This document shows, in pieces, positions 28,455-41,900 of a stretch of DNA of 64,000 nt. Every line of letters starts with the position of its first letter. Within the stretch, counting starts at the first letter, position 1. The notes beneath the pieces were generated by a model. That model had not been told where the DNA came from and ran no database searches. It saw only the letters and a program-made list of their open reading frames with translations. The position numbers and the translations under genes were made by a program. Source of the DNA: Tubulanus polymorphus (Eukaryota; Nemertea; Palaeonemertea; Tubulaniformes; Tubulanidae); contig NC_134029.1 of assembly GCF_964204645.1 (NCBI RefSeq), positions 8,670,850 to 8,734,849 on the forward strand, read 5' to 3'.

Positions 28455-30357
28455 CTATTGAATCTCAACGAGTTTTATGAAGTCGCTTAGTCTAGTTGTC
28501 GACAGCAGAACAACGAGCACTGATAGCAACAATCCCGCGTTAGCTGTCACTGTTGAAGACGATGACGGTGCATTGCACAAGTCGCCAGAACAACACTCGA
28601 CGGTCGAAAAATGTGTTCCTATTCTTCGACCCGGGTAACAGTGTACTGCACAGAATCTTTGAACCACCCAGTTCTCATCATCTTGTCGAATGAAAGCAGT
28701 CTGGAAAAAACGACACAGCATTAACGTTTGATTTCCGTAAAAACTAGGCGCCAGTGTTCCACCTTAAAATCAGTTCATTTTCAATGAGTCACTAACTGTG
28801 AGTTAAATCTTAACTCACAACTGAGTATATAGCAAAATGATCACACGGTATTAAGCCCGCCGCGCACAGCAGTCGGAAAACACGTTTTCAACAAAATAAA
28901 GAATTATGTGTCTCTTTGTGCTGCATTTTGTGTGGCAGAGGAAACCAAAAATCTCTTCCAAAGCCCCTTCCTTGTTCAAACATTTTTTCTGAAAATGCTC
29001 ATATTGGAAAACGTGCCACGGTGTTTCGTTACGAAACGGAGGCAGATGCCGACAGATGGCCAATCAACCAATGAGTTATATCGCATTGCAAGTGAAATAG
29101 TACTGACATATATGGAGGCACCATTTTTGATGTGACACGCTGTTCACGTTCCCTGATAGCCCGCAACAGCTAAATATTCACAGGTGCCATCAAAACTACA
29201 GAATACATCATTCGTTTCGTTGCTTCGTGTTTTTCTACGTCTGTTGCGTCATCTGTTTTTCAAATCAAAATGAAAAAAACGCGATAACGAAATACATCTC
29301 TTTTTGATTTGAGTTGACGTTAGTAAAAAATATTGGGCTTACAAGATTGGAATGACCAAAAGATTTTCAAGTGTTTTTTTTGCCGGATTGAAATATCGCC
29401 CCTTCATTACATTACACCACTACATCATTCTGAATGAATTAAACTTTCCAATTGTTAATTCAAATTTAGATTTTTAATTTAGCCATCGCCACTTCACCAT
29501 TTCGCGTTGTGCTTCTTGGGCACCTTCATCGATATAACTCCTATAACATATCATTATATCTATTTAATTATGTATCTATAAAACCGAATGTTTTATTATG
29601 TTATAATTTCAATGTAAATAAAGATTATTAACATTATTATAATTATCACCCTACTTCTGTTGACTTTCCGTTGAAATTGTGCCTACTACCGTGATTTTGA
29701 ATTGCGCTGGGTGAAACAGGAACAGGGTATTTAAAAACGGTGATTAGCTGTGAGTCGGAATAGCCAAGAGATGAATTGGGGTGGGTGGAACATAGGTGCA
29801 TGCAAAGATGGGTGGAATTAATCATTCTTACAGCACAATAATGAGCCCGTTTACACGCGCCGTGTGTTAGTTTGCTCAAATCCGTGTTGTTCTGTAGAGC
29901 TCCGCAGGAACTGCTGTTTATGAGGCCACTTTGAAGCGAAATGTTCACCGTGCCTAAAACTTCCAGCGACGTATCGTTCCCGTAATGCGACGCGAAACAG
30001 TGGTAACACAACAGCGCCTGCGAATCTGTGTGCAATAGAATACAAAAAATGTGACGAAATTATGAATTTCACGACAAAAATCGAAATGAATTTCGCGTTT
30101 AATCCCATTCAAACCAGAAAAAAGTCATTGAAGTCATTAGATATTACCTTTCAGGCAGTATTTTGTTTATCATACATATTGCTAAATTTGAAAATCTGAA
30201 TCAACATTCTGCGAGATACCAATTTTACGAATACTTATATATGAGAATATTTTCTTTCGAGATAGATAACCAGAAAATTATGGACGTTCTTGATTTTGTG
30301 ACCTTTACCTTTTATCACGAAAACCGCAAGCAGCGTGCATAAGTGCAAAATATCCAT
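28455..30357 (-). CDS. Ly6/uPAR three-finger domain surface protein
   Basis: Three exons (-): 30357-30309, 30025-29832 and 28700-28455, with GT-AG borders and matching phases, giving 162 residues. Residues 1-16 make a signal peptide. The mature protein opens Leu-Leu-Cys-Tyr-His-Cys, as Ly6 domains do. It has several Asn-x-Ser/Thr sites and ends the domain with Glu-Cys-Cys-Ser-Gly-Asp-Leu-Cys-Asn, the diagnostic Cys-Cys-x(4)-Cys-Asn. A Ser-rich spacer and a hydrophobic stretch (AGLLLSVLVVLLST) follow, as for a GPI-anchor signal, but about 14 polar residues come after it, so a membrane-spanning end is also possible. Ly6 proteins are small extracellular domains acting as receptors, channel modulators or toxin-like ligands; the partner is unknown. 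Confidence 0.85.
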
Positions 30358-32363
30358 TTTCTATTCCCTATTATTCCCTACTCTAATCTCGTCAATCCAT
30401 TTGAAGTACGTATATGTATAAGAGCGTTGAGTCCCTTCTCTCTCTCTCGAACGACACCAAAAATCAATTACATACGAAAATGCAGTTTCAAAGATTATAT
30501 TTCCGCTTAAACGCCATGTCCGCTCAGTGTATTGCAGAAGCTAGCGCAACAAGAAATCCATAGGTCTTTATGAAAATGACAAATACTATAACGACAGCGT
30601 GACGACAGCTGTTTCGACAATGGCTGGATACAACAGCTGCGCCTGAGTTTGATCGATTTAAAATGCTACTGAAATTCATCAACATTTTGTTGTTCCAACA
30701 TTAATCCAGTCTGTTTAAACACTGCAATCAATTTCAAGAGGTAATCCACTTTATGAAGGCTCCTCGTCCATTATTAGAGAGGTTCGCGTACGTTCAAAAT
30801 GGATGGATACAATGTAGATCTATTGCAAAAGGCTTAAGGAGAGTAGTACTTTTCTGATGTTATCTTTTTTTTAAAATATCCACCTATGAAAAGCTCGTCA
30901 TACATGTAATGGCTTTAAAAGCAGTCGCTACTTCATCAAAAAGACGAAAAAGGTCGATACAAATACAATTTGAATGCATACTTTGGAAAAATTAATTCAA
31001 ATGATGGATTCAGAAGATCATGTTTGTATGAAATAGGAAAATATTCCTACCCTATCACTCGTGCGCATCACGCCCTCTCGGGTCTTGTTAGATTTGTAGT
31101 GTGGTGACCCGCGTCGTCTGATTTTCCGGACCCGCCGGAGTTCCATCTTAATGGGGGTTGCGAACTTATTATCAGTAATTTTCAAAACGTATTGCCAACA
31201 CCGACCATTTGGCCCGGCTTTGGCCATGGGTCTGAACTGGTCCATAGGTGTATTGTCGTCTTGAGCATGCGACACAAGCAGATAATTTTGATAACTATAA
31301 ATATTTATTCCGAAAAAAACATCCATTCACCTGCGAACAACAATCCAATTATTACTTGACACTCATATTTGTAGAGCACACCGGGAACCCGCGGAAATAT
31401 TGATTAAAGATGGAGGGGATTCCGCGAAATACTTCCGGCGCGTAACAACATATTCAGAAATTTGATAGTCTTAGATTTAATTCAATGAACAAGCAAAACA
31501 AATAACACACAGTCAACGTCACACAGGATACAAAACAACATATGTAGAAGTCTGATTTCAGATTGTCGGTATTGAATAGCTGACCTAATTTAAATAAAGG
31601 AACGCATATTTAAGGCCCATAGTAAAACGGGGGAGGGACGGGGGAGGTAACAGGCAGAAATCTCGAGGAGTATATGGCCCCTAAAGCCCTGTGATGTGCC
31701 AAACATCTGGAAAATTAAATTGAATATGTAACCATTTGTATTTGCCTATGAATTTCACTAGCTTGAAATTGGATGTAGGAATAAGGGAGAACACCCTTAA
31801 TGCCCCTAGACCCCTGTATCTTGTAATTCAATGAGGTATCCCTCAGTGTTTGAGGCCTACGTTTAGTGTGAAACTGTTCAAGTATTCTATGAACAAGAAT
31901 TAGGTCAGCTATCTCAATATGTAAAGTATGCTTTATCAATTTAACAATGTCGTGATATTTATGTCGACTTTTTGCGATACTGTCTCAACAAATCGACATA
32001 CATTTTTAGGTTAACTCGTGATAATTATGTCGAGATACAGTATATCGACGTAAGTTAAAGTCGTGATCCGTATCACGATTTACCATGATAAGTTTTCGCG
32101 ATACCACAACATTAACGCAATGTATCGACTTAATTATGTCGATAAATCGCTATATATCTCGTTTTTCGACATAATTTCGTCGTGATTAAGGGTCGCGACG
32201 GTTTTGTACAAGTCCCAAAAAGTGACAAAGTGCGATATTAGTCAATGAAAATAACGCACATTTCTATGTCGAAAAGTCGACTTTTTAAACAGAAAATAAA
32301 ATGTTGTTGGCCGCATTTCTCTTCTGTACGACACAAATCTTATCGCTATGATTTATTTTCGAC
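30358..32363. other. Intergenic stretch, weak exon candidate and TCGA-rich block
   Basis: Between the Ly6 gene and the 3' end of the GABA-B-like gene. It holds one weak frame (31051-31326) and, at about 31960-32200, a block of TTATGTCGA, GTCGATAAATCG and TCGTGATA words in both orientations, probably a decayed palindromic element related to 35917-36187. Confidence 0.45.
31051..31326 (-). CDS. Unrecognised coding candidate, basic
   Basis: The frame starts at ATG 31326 directly after a stop and reaches a possible donor AGG|GTAGGA at 31051 (92 codons). It carries Asn-Gly-Arg-Cys-Trp-Gln-Tyr-Val-Leu-Lys and a basic run Arg-Lys-Ile-Arg-Arg-Arg. No downstream exon or domain was recognised. It may be chance or part of an unmodelled gene. 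Confidence 0.25.
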
Positions 32364-32645
32364 TTAACGACAATCGCTGCCGCACGTTCTGGGCGACGGG
32401 TTGATGACATCCCGCTCGATGGACCAATTTATATCTTGGCCATATCTTCCACGAAGGAAGAGAACCTTGGTCACGAATTTGCATTTTGTCAAATAAACGT
32501 AAGTTCCTACGTCCTGTATTGGCGCGAGGCCACCAACTTGGCCTTCTACTTGGTTGCGAAACACGATGCGGTATCGCGAAGCCAATTCTAGGTGAGCACC
32601 ATCTGGTGTTTGATGTCGTGGTATGATTATAAAATCCAAAACTAG
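32364..32645 (-). CDS. Unassigned terminal-exon candidate
   Basis: An acceptor (TTTTCAACAG|) at 32646 opens a 93-codon frame ending at TAA 32364. It is phase 0, so it can join exon 15 of the GABA-B-like gene just as the modelled last exon (33135-32962) does; it might be an alternative last exon. The protein reads Leu-Val-Leu-Asp-Phe-Ile-Ile-Ile-Pro-Arg and ends Arg-Thr-Cys-Gly-Ser-Asp-Cys-Arg. It has a mixed beta-like composition, and no domain is recognised. It could instead be the last exon of another gene. Confidence 0.35.
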   Translation of the reverse strand, partial: LVLDFIIIPRHQTPDGAHLELASRYRIVFRNQVEGQVGGLAPIQDVGTYVYLTKCKFVTKVLFLRGRYGQDINWSIERDVINPSPRTCGSDCR

Positions 32646-32961
32646 CTGTTGAAAACCGATTAACTACGGAATCTATAACTAGTAATATACATTTATTAAA
32701 CGCACGGTTATTGTAGAGTAGGGAAATGGGTTTTTATTACATTACATAGTAGCATAATAATCGGGGCGGATTTAGAGGGGGTTCGAAAAACCTGAAAACG
32801 AGCTGGAGATGAGATTTGATATCAGAGAAGGCAGCTAGAAACTGCGTGTTATGTGAGCAATGTACAATTGGAATGGATTTGATTTTGATTATCCATCACA
32901 CATAAAACAGCGATTTGTAACAAAATCAATAGGCCTGAACCAGTTTCAATCCAATCGAACT

Positions 32962-35900
32962 TCATTTTGTAACAAAGTCCGTCGTATTCGTTGAAGTTTC
33001 CGGCCCTACTCGAGCAGTTCTGGGAATAATCGACCGCGAAGGTCCGCCACCCGATATCGTGTTAACAGTGTTGGTTCTCTCATCCAAAGAATTGCCACTT
33101 GTCTGACCATCTTCGTTAAGATAAACTGCCATAACCTGAAATAGGTATAATATGATTATTGATTTCATTTCTTAATAAATATTTTTTCTCCACCAAAAAT
33201 TCACCGCGGCAGCTAATACACTATATGACCACCGCTAACAATGTTCCCACACACGCTAAGGAATAAATAAATTACAAATGAGAGAATAAAATGATCATAA
33301 AAGTCGATATTGAATAGAGAAAAATAAAATGTCAACTTTACGCCTGAGCTCCAGAACTGAAAGTACTTGCCTACATGGTTCTGAATGGCTGGTTGCCTAT
33401 GAGCTCAAGGGTGCGCCACCAGCAAAACACCGGAATCGCCTTTTATTGCTCGATGGGAAACTATGCATTCACACATCTTTGTTAAATTGTGTGCATAATT
33501 ACAATATAGCATCGACAGAATATAATTTATTGAGGGGACACCCCCAAGTCTAAAGACTGTACCAAATGATGGGGGGGGGGGGGGGTCCCCCAAAAGATCA
33601 ATAGTAAACATATATTATCAAAGTGCTAAATTAATGGCACATTTTCGGCATAATTCTTACCGCTGGTTGGGAAAAGATTCATTGAAACCTTCACTAATTG
33701 TTAATTTGTCACTAGTTTCTTAGTAATATTGGTGGTGGAAGTTCTGTCATTGGATTTCCAATTAATTCTCTAACGGTAGACAAAAGAAATGTCTAAACCT
33801 ATAGTGAATACAGTAGTGGTTGATGAATGAGCAAATGACGATGCTCCGTGTACCGGGCTCCGTAATCCAAATCGATCTATCGATTGGACCATAGAACTAT
33901 AAGCGAAAGGAAAGGCCGACTCCTCAAAAATCCACCACTAGGCACCGCTAGTAATTTTGTGTTTTGTTCAGCGCCCTCACCGGTGGCAATTAACAATAGA
34001 TGTTGTTGACTGGTTGCCGGTCTCTATTCTTAATTTAGCCTTTTTCATTGATTTGTTTAAGTCTTAATACCAAATCTTGAAAAACGGTAATATTCAATGC
34101 ACGCAGAGATTAATATAATCGAAAAACGAGAACCTATCCTTTATCGCTACCGATTTCGAAGATAGCAAAGGCAAATGTATAGTGATCTTGGGTAGAGAGT
34201 CTAGATAATTAAAAATCCATAGCAGCAAAAACAGTACAAATCTCATATCTAATGAGTAACATATATTTATTATAGCGAACGTTTTCGGGTTACATTATCC
34301 CCTCTTCAGGCATAGCGCAAGTGATTGAATTTACATATCATACTGATTGAACTCAGTACTGTTGATTGAATCATACTGATTGATACTCAGTGATTGAATT
34401 TACATATCATACCAGTATGATATGTAAATTCAATCACTTGCGCTATGCCTGAAGAGGGGATAATGTAACCCGAAAACGTTCGCTATAATGAATATATGTT
34501 ACTCATTAGATATGAGATTTGTACTGTTTTTGCTGCTATGGATTTTTAAATGTATAGTGACGTCACAGAGTTGGCCTTCCCTTTCGCTTATAGTTCTATG
34601 ATTGGACGTAGCCTTATTGAGGCATTCAGATTTTACATACGAACATGTACTTACTTTTGGAAGAAATACAAAACTCAGTGTGGTCGCACTACAAAACCAA
34701 AGAAATCCTCCGATGATGACGTAAAAGGCGGTCGGATTATCGCTCAAAACATGCGAGAGAGTAGTGCCCAGAATAGCAAATATAACAGTGTTGTAGATAG
34801 CTATTCCGATGTACTTGCTATCATTCAAACCAGGTATCGAAACTTTCCTGAAACACGATTGATGATCAAAAATCAGTTTTAGTTACAACAGCTTTTTTTA
34901 TACAAACACCTGATAAGATATAGCCGCAAAGCAGCGATAACGGGTTGTTTGCAAAGCCATTCAGGATGATGGGAATTGAAGAAAATTTAAATACCGATAC
35001 ATAGAATAAAATGCATTGACAGATTCGAACCTAATATGCAACCCAACACTAACGTTCGGAATCAATCTTATTGAGCCATTCCACCTGATACCAAGAGGCC
35101 GCAACTTAATCCACAACTAATACTCACCTGGTTTGCCAGGTGAGAAAGATTCCGAATATGAGAAGTAACCCCTTTAGTACGTAAATAGATATTTTCCAAT
35201 ATGTACTCTGACTTGCCGTACACGCAATGAGGATATTGGTTACAACGTAACTTTCCTTTAAACCCTTGACAACCTGAATTCAATAAAAGTTAGAGCTTAC
35301 AGTCGATAAGATATTTGTTTTACTAACATATGTGCGCGCATGTATAGACATGAGAAATATGGCCTTCTTCATAACTGGGATCTGGTGCAAGTGATTCCTT
35401 TTCTCTTGAATGGTCAATGTACCTAGAGGGAAATTGTTTTTTTATCCGCAGCTAGAAGCTGTGGATGTATGTTTTGCAAAAAGTAACACCACAATTCTCA
35501 TGATTTTCGTACACTTTCAAAGTTTCACAATGGATCGAGTTCGAGGAACGGTTTTGAGTGATCAACCAGTGATCAAATCATTCTGCTATCATCTCGAGGA
35601 TGTTATAGACCTGATGCGACTTATTAGAAGATTGTCCAAAAAGACGTTCATGCGCTTAAGTGACGCGTGAGCCACTAAAAGGTTCTTGATGGAATTGGCA
35701 GTCAAGGAAACAAGTCAATGGCACTGACTGAAGTATACAGGAAATGAAAACAGGTACTTACCGTGGGTGGGTAGTAAGTCCGACTTGGTTTCAGCGGGTC
35801 CACTATGTGCCAGCAGGTCAAGATGATGACGTCTACACACAGAAGCACGCCGACCATCAAAATCAGATTCCGATCCATGATTTTCTGAATTGAAGAGAAA

Positions 35901-38900
35901 ACGATCTGTTTGAAGTACGGAAGCCCCTTGGTGACATACGAGATGATATTTTCACAATTTCGTCAAATTTCGAGTTAATTATGCCGAGTTATTTTTATGT
36001 CGAATTACGAGTTATTTTTATGTCAAAATTCGAGATAATAAGTCTACATGAAAATGACACGAAATTCGACATCATTAACTGGAATTTCGACTTATTATGT
36101 CAAATTTCGAGATAAAAAGTCGAAATTCGACTTAATAAGTCGAAATTGTGAAAAATATCTCGTATGTCACCTAGGGGCTTCCGGACGTGTGTTTTAAAGG
36201 GTTTTAAAGAGAAAAATAGCCGCGAACATATCCTTTAATTGAGTTCCTCGACAATTTCTATTGTTTAATCTATCGCCTCCCATTACACAACGACTGAAAA
36301 TCTTTGATATGTAACTTTTCCATCATTGATAATACTATATGATAATTCGAACCGGTACGTGAAATATCTGACCATAGTACGTAGATATCGTTTCTATGGT
36401 CTAAGTAAATCTGAATTCAAATAAAAGAATCAATTATCTCTGTGCTCGAATAACTAAATTAAGAGCCAGTTCTGCATAATCATTTGATAGAAAAAGGTCG
36501 TCATCACTCTTTGAAACCTCTTATATATGTCTATTTATCTATGCAATCATATCCAAAGAAACTATGTTTATAATCTTGTACATATTATAAGTAAATAAAT
36601 CATTCATTCATTCAACCAGAAAACCGTCTCTGCACGTAATACGAAACGTAATATTCCTGTAATACTGTGATGTAATACATATACATTTCCTATCCTTTGT
36701 TGTAAAAAATTCGTACTTTAAAGACAATCATATCGTATTGATGATTTTGATATATCATTTCTCTCAAATGTTTAGAATTTTGATAAAGCTGATATTTTGA
36801 ATTTACCGAAATATACGTATGTATGCTCCCAACAGAGTATTACTGTAAATAGGTATTATTGTTACAAACCTTTTTACAGTTGCTAGCCGCCATTTTGTTA
36901 GGGTACTTTTGTACCGTATTGTTGGGTCATTTTTTTCTCTTTTTTAAAAACTATCCGTGATGTGTGCTGTATCATATTTCATCTGTCCATGGATATATTT
37001 TGACAGTTTCAGGAACATTCAAACCACGTGAATCTCTGGTTTTCAGTTATATAAAAATCATTTCTTAAATTTGCAACAATGCGACATAAGAGCGACATAA
37101 AAATCGGTGGTCAGTTTTTGCCGTGCGCATAGAAATCCAGGGTACTGAACTTTGAAGTTCGTTATTTTCAGAAATAATTTTCTAAAAAATCCAAACATTT
37201 CAAGAACTGTGCGCATAAACGCCCCCTTTCAGATGAACTTTGAAATTTTAAGATATCTTGCCTAGTTTTTTTCCTATGGCACTTTAACTGCAGCGCGTGT
37301 ATTGTCATTCCGAGATTCGGCGCTGTTTTCTTAGCGTGTATTTCAGTATATGGGTAATATTTTTTCATTTTGCGCTTTGCGCTTTGTGTCATCCCTGCAT
37401 TCTGTTCTTTTATTTTGTTTTATTGCTATATTTTCTGTAAATTGTATATAGGGCACAAGCGTTGTGCACGTTTTAACCGAATAAAGATTGCATTTTCAAT
37501 TCGAATTGAATTTTTATGATATCTTTACCTTTCGTTGTTGCGTTTTGTTCGTGAAAATCGTGTAGACTCGCCAGGTTTTCGCGAACATAGATCCAAAGGC
37601 CAACGTGAATCCTATCGACAATAGCCACGGTGAAATCTTCGTGAAACAATTAAAAACATTAAAAGGCGACAATATACGGAAAAAAGCCAATACGAAGTAA
37701 GGTGAATTTGACATGGTCAGGTTCCCTGTTCTCATTTTACCTGACATTGTAGTCCAAGTGGCTCTAACTGGTCCAGACCTAGGATGATTACTTCTCCGAA
37801 ATTCAACAGGGTTCCCGCGACGATGATGTTGTTCATTGTAGGACTTGACATTTTAATAACCCTTGAAAACAATGACACACTGTTAATCTTTCTGCGCTAT
37901 GTATCAATCAACAAATAAAAACCAACATTAGATATATAGCAAAGTTTATCACCTGACACTTTCGGGGTTATTTCTAAACCCCATCATCAGAGCAGGCGCG
38001 GATCCAGAGAGGGGGGGGGGTTCAAGGGTCATGACCCCCTGCTAAGCTACCAAAAAATTTTTTAAATCGTTTTCTTGAAGGAATGTACTCACGACAAAGC
38101 GGGCGAACAGTACTACATAATGGATGACATATTATCTTATCGGTTGGCCAAACAATATGCCGTATAGGCATATCAGAGATTTTAGTCGGCGGTTAACATT
38201 CTTTATGAACCCCCTCCTGGAAAAAATCCTGGATCCGCACCTGCAGAGAAACTACATTTTAGTTTCTCCGATGGGGTTTAGAAATAACCCCGAAAGTGTC
38301 AGATAACTAACTTTGCTATATATCTACGGTGGATTTTTATTTCTTAACTCTACACTGAGATTAATATCCGTTCACTATTAGTCACATGTATCAATGTCTT
38401 TTCAATATAAAACATTATCTAATTCAATAGACTATCTACTAAAACTAAGTTAAAAAGTAAAAATCAGCTTTATTAGAAAATAAATTACTTCATGATCCAT
38501 CGGAAATTCTTTTTGTACCGTTTTCGTGTCGAGCTCACCTCTTTTTCCGGAAATAGATATTGAAAATCAAGAAAAAAATCGCTAAAATCACCCCTATTGC
38601 TGACAATATAGCCAATGTGATGAACGCTTTCGTGTCTATTTTCAGTATTTGCTCGATGTGTTTGTAACCGTCGACGGGCGGAACTCCATCTGCAAATCGA
38701 TTAAAAAAGCGTTTAAAAGCACGGCGAACAAAAAAAATCGTATTTATTTCTGTCTGATGTGATGCTAGACATTACGATAAGATCTTTTGATTTCATCGCG
38801 AGCAATCGATTCACCGAAACGAAAACTCGATCTTAGATCAAACGCAAATCGTAATTGGAATTATTGAAAATGATTTCGCCGCCAGCAGGCAAATCAAACG

Positions 38901-41900
38901 TACAGTAACGCCAATTCCAGGTTTCACTGATTGAGATTGATAATTCAGGGATGACGATTTTAATGATCGAAATATCATCCAATGAACGATTTACTGTAAC
39001 GATTGAAAAAGGATTCACAGTCCAAGGTGTCCACAACTGAGATGAAAGTGACCGGGGCTGCTGTGATTGTTTTGGAAAACTTTGGCAAATTCATACATAC
39101 CGGATCTTTTCCATAATTTGGTCAACGGTATTTTCCAATCAATTCGATCAGCTAATATTTTATTCGTCGACCCAACAAGTTTTTCTACTTTCTCGGACGC
39201 TGGAATAGTAAATTAGACATTATATTCGCCATCAAGCGCTATATATAAACGTCGAACATGGTGATGGCAACGTAACGTAAGAACATCTTCAAATAAGCCA
39301 TTGTGTTTACCATCGAATTGTTCTATTTCAAATCGGCCGACACGATCACCCGTATTTCTGCTGAACGAGAACTCGCCCTGAAATGCATTGCGGTATATCA
39401 ATTTCAACTACTAGAGTCGTGCGATAGAATGCAACGGATCTTTCGGATCGAAGTAACGGAAATATTCGACTAGTAGATATAGATATCACATGTTCCTACC
39501 GAAATCCCAGTGAACGAAACTTTTTGTATCGACTCTCTTAAAATGTCGCTGAAATTAGTGTTTTTATACGCGAACTCCGTTAGAGTTGAATTGATAGCCT
39601 TCAAATGGTTGGAAGCGTCATCGAGGCCCAGCGCCGACGCCCAGATGATGTCATACGCTAAGGACGCGACGTTCTGGTAACCTTCGGTGAACGGATCGTA
39701 ACCGAGAAGGTCACGCATCATCGTGTGGTACTGGAAAGACGTCTGAAAAAAATTTGATTATTTAGAAAATAGTTCGCTCTTTTGCAAAGAACGAAAATCT
39801 CAAATCTGAAGCTCATGCAGGTCCACAATGATTACTCATTACTCATAGGTCATACTGAAGTGAGTTTCACGATATGAACTGTACATTCATCTTGTTGACA
39901 AACTCACGATGTTGGCTATAGTGGTAACGTTATCGTCTGTCAGCATTTGGTAAGTGATGGTAAAATAGCCATTTGCCGAATCCAATATCTCTTGCTCGGT
40001 ACATCGAACTGTTGCCGTATCACGACGCGTCCACCAATAGGGTTTATAGTAGCCATCAATTAGCCAAACGTATCGTGGTCCATACAATCCGATTTTGTAC
40101 GCCTATATTTTCAACAAGATCGGTAACAATTACACAAGACGGAAGCATCATGGAGAAATTTTTGTGGAAAAAATTCGAGGCTTATTTCGAGTTACCAAAC
40201 CGGAATAAACCAGTTATGTGTTCGAGGTTTATTTTGGGTAAAAGCGCTCTTCGGATGTTTATTCCGAGTAAATGATTCTCAACATGAAGCCCGGTCTAGG
40301 GTTCGAACCCTGTAATTACCGGGCAAGACACTTATCATCCTTGCCTCTCTTCACCCAGGAATGAATGGATACCTGGTCTGAATGATGACTCCCGAGCGCC
40401 TAGCAGCTGCTCGAAAGTTACTTCTCCCCAGGGAGGGATGACTGATAAATGGTTAGATTTATAGGCTGGAATATGATACCAATTTAATGGAAAGCGCCGT
40501 TGAACATTGTATCACAGTGAAAAGGGCGCTATAAAACTCTAATTACTACTGATATTACTAAAATCACTTTTAACTGAGAAAACTAGTTTTTCCGAGTTAG
40601 TGACTTGGAATAAACCTGGAACTTTAATTTCTTTCACACTGGCAATTTTAACTAAAATGTAGGTTAAAACTGCCTTCAAAAGATAACATATACAGCAGTG
40701 TATTGGAACTTGTAATCGATTACCTCGCAAAAAACTAACGAAGCCATGTCTTCCCAGAAATTTCCTAGAATTATTCGAACGTCCTTCTGCTAAAAAATAA
40801 AAAATATACACGACGAAAATATTACCTCAGACAATAGTTATTCTTAGTACATATAATCTTATATCAGTATTATATTATAGTACGTATCATTCACATTTCG
40901 CAATAGATCATTTTCTTTCGGTTTTAGATATTCAGCCAATGTTTGTTTGGAACGATTTTGTCAGTTTTTTCGAACTCGGAGGAAACTTAAAATCTAGATG
41001 AAAATATGATATCGAATCCACGAAATGGAGATGAATGTATTATGTTAGAAAACGTCAGAAAATGGAACACAATAATATTTTTGCTAGATCGATGAGATCA
41101 TCGGTTAATATATACAATGATTTTCTTTTAATGATTTTCATTGAAATATTCATAGATTAGATATTCATTTCTTTCCCGGCTGAAGTTGATTAGGGAAATA
41201 TTCATTCTAACCTTCATTTGGGCCAGCGCTGCAGCAGGTGACTCGTCACTTTGAAACGTTGCCGCGTGTACCAATGTGTACTTATTTTCCAGCAATGCTT
41301 CTATTAGCTCTTTGTGAACCTGCAAATTCACCAAATTCCAAAATGAGCTGGATATTAAGATAAACCACAGAACTATAGACGAACGGGAAGGCCGATTCTG
41401 CGACGTAACTATTCATTTGCCTTTGCGATCTTCGGAATTGTTCAGCGCCCCCATCGTTGGCGATTAACAATAGATTCTCAGAAAAATTTTCTATACTGTT
41501 TCGATAATTTCCGATGTCCTGATTGATGTTTTTGCTCATTTACCTAAGACTTTGCAGTTTTCTGCAAGAAACTAATCCAAAAATTGTATGTGTCCAATGA
41601 ATGATTGCTCTCATTAGAATTTTCTATAGTGTTTTATTTGTATGGATATCTCTATACATACAGAGTACAAGTTAGTTACTATGTTTATTTCTGTTTGTTC
41701 GTTTAAACAAGTTAATTTTGTTATCGAATTTGTATTTATATTTTTTCTCTACAGTGTTATGAAATTTGTAAATTTTATGTTGTCCCTCTAATACCTGTAA
41801 TGGGTTTGAGTGTAAAATAAATGAATAAATATACAGCGGTGCCTAGCTGATTTTATAGGAATCGGCTTTCCCGTTCGCTCTATGAATAAACACGAATCCC

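Noticed and set aside
35410..35670. 86-codon plus-strand frame in a GABA-B-like gene intron
   Set aside because: No recognisable feature; it lies within an intron on the opposite strand.
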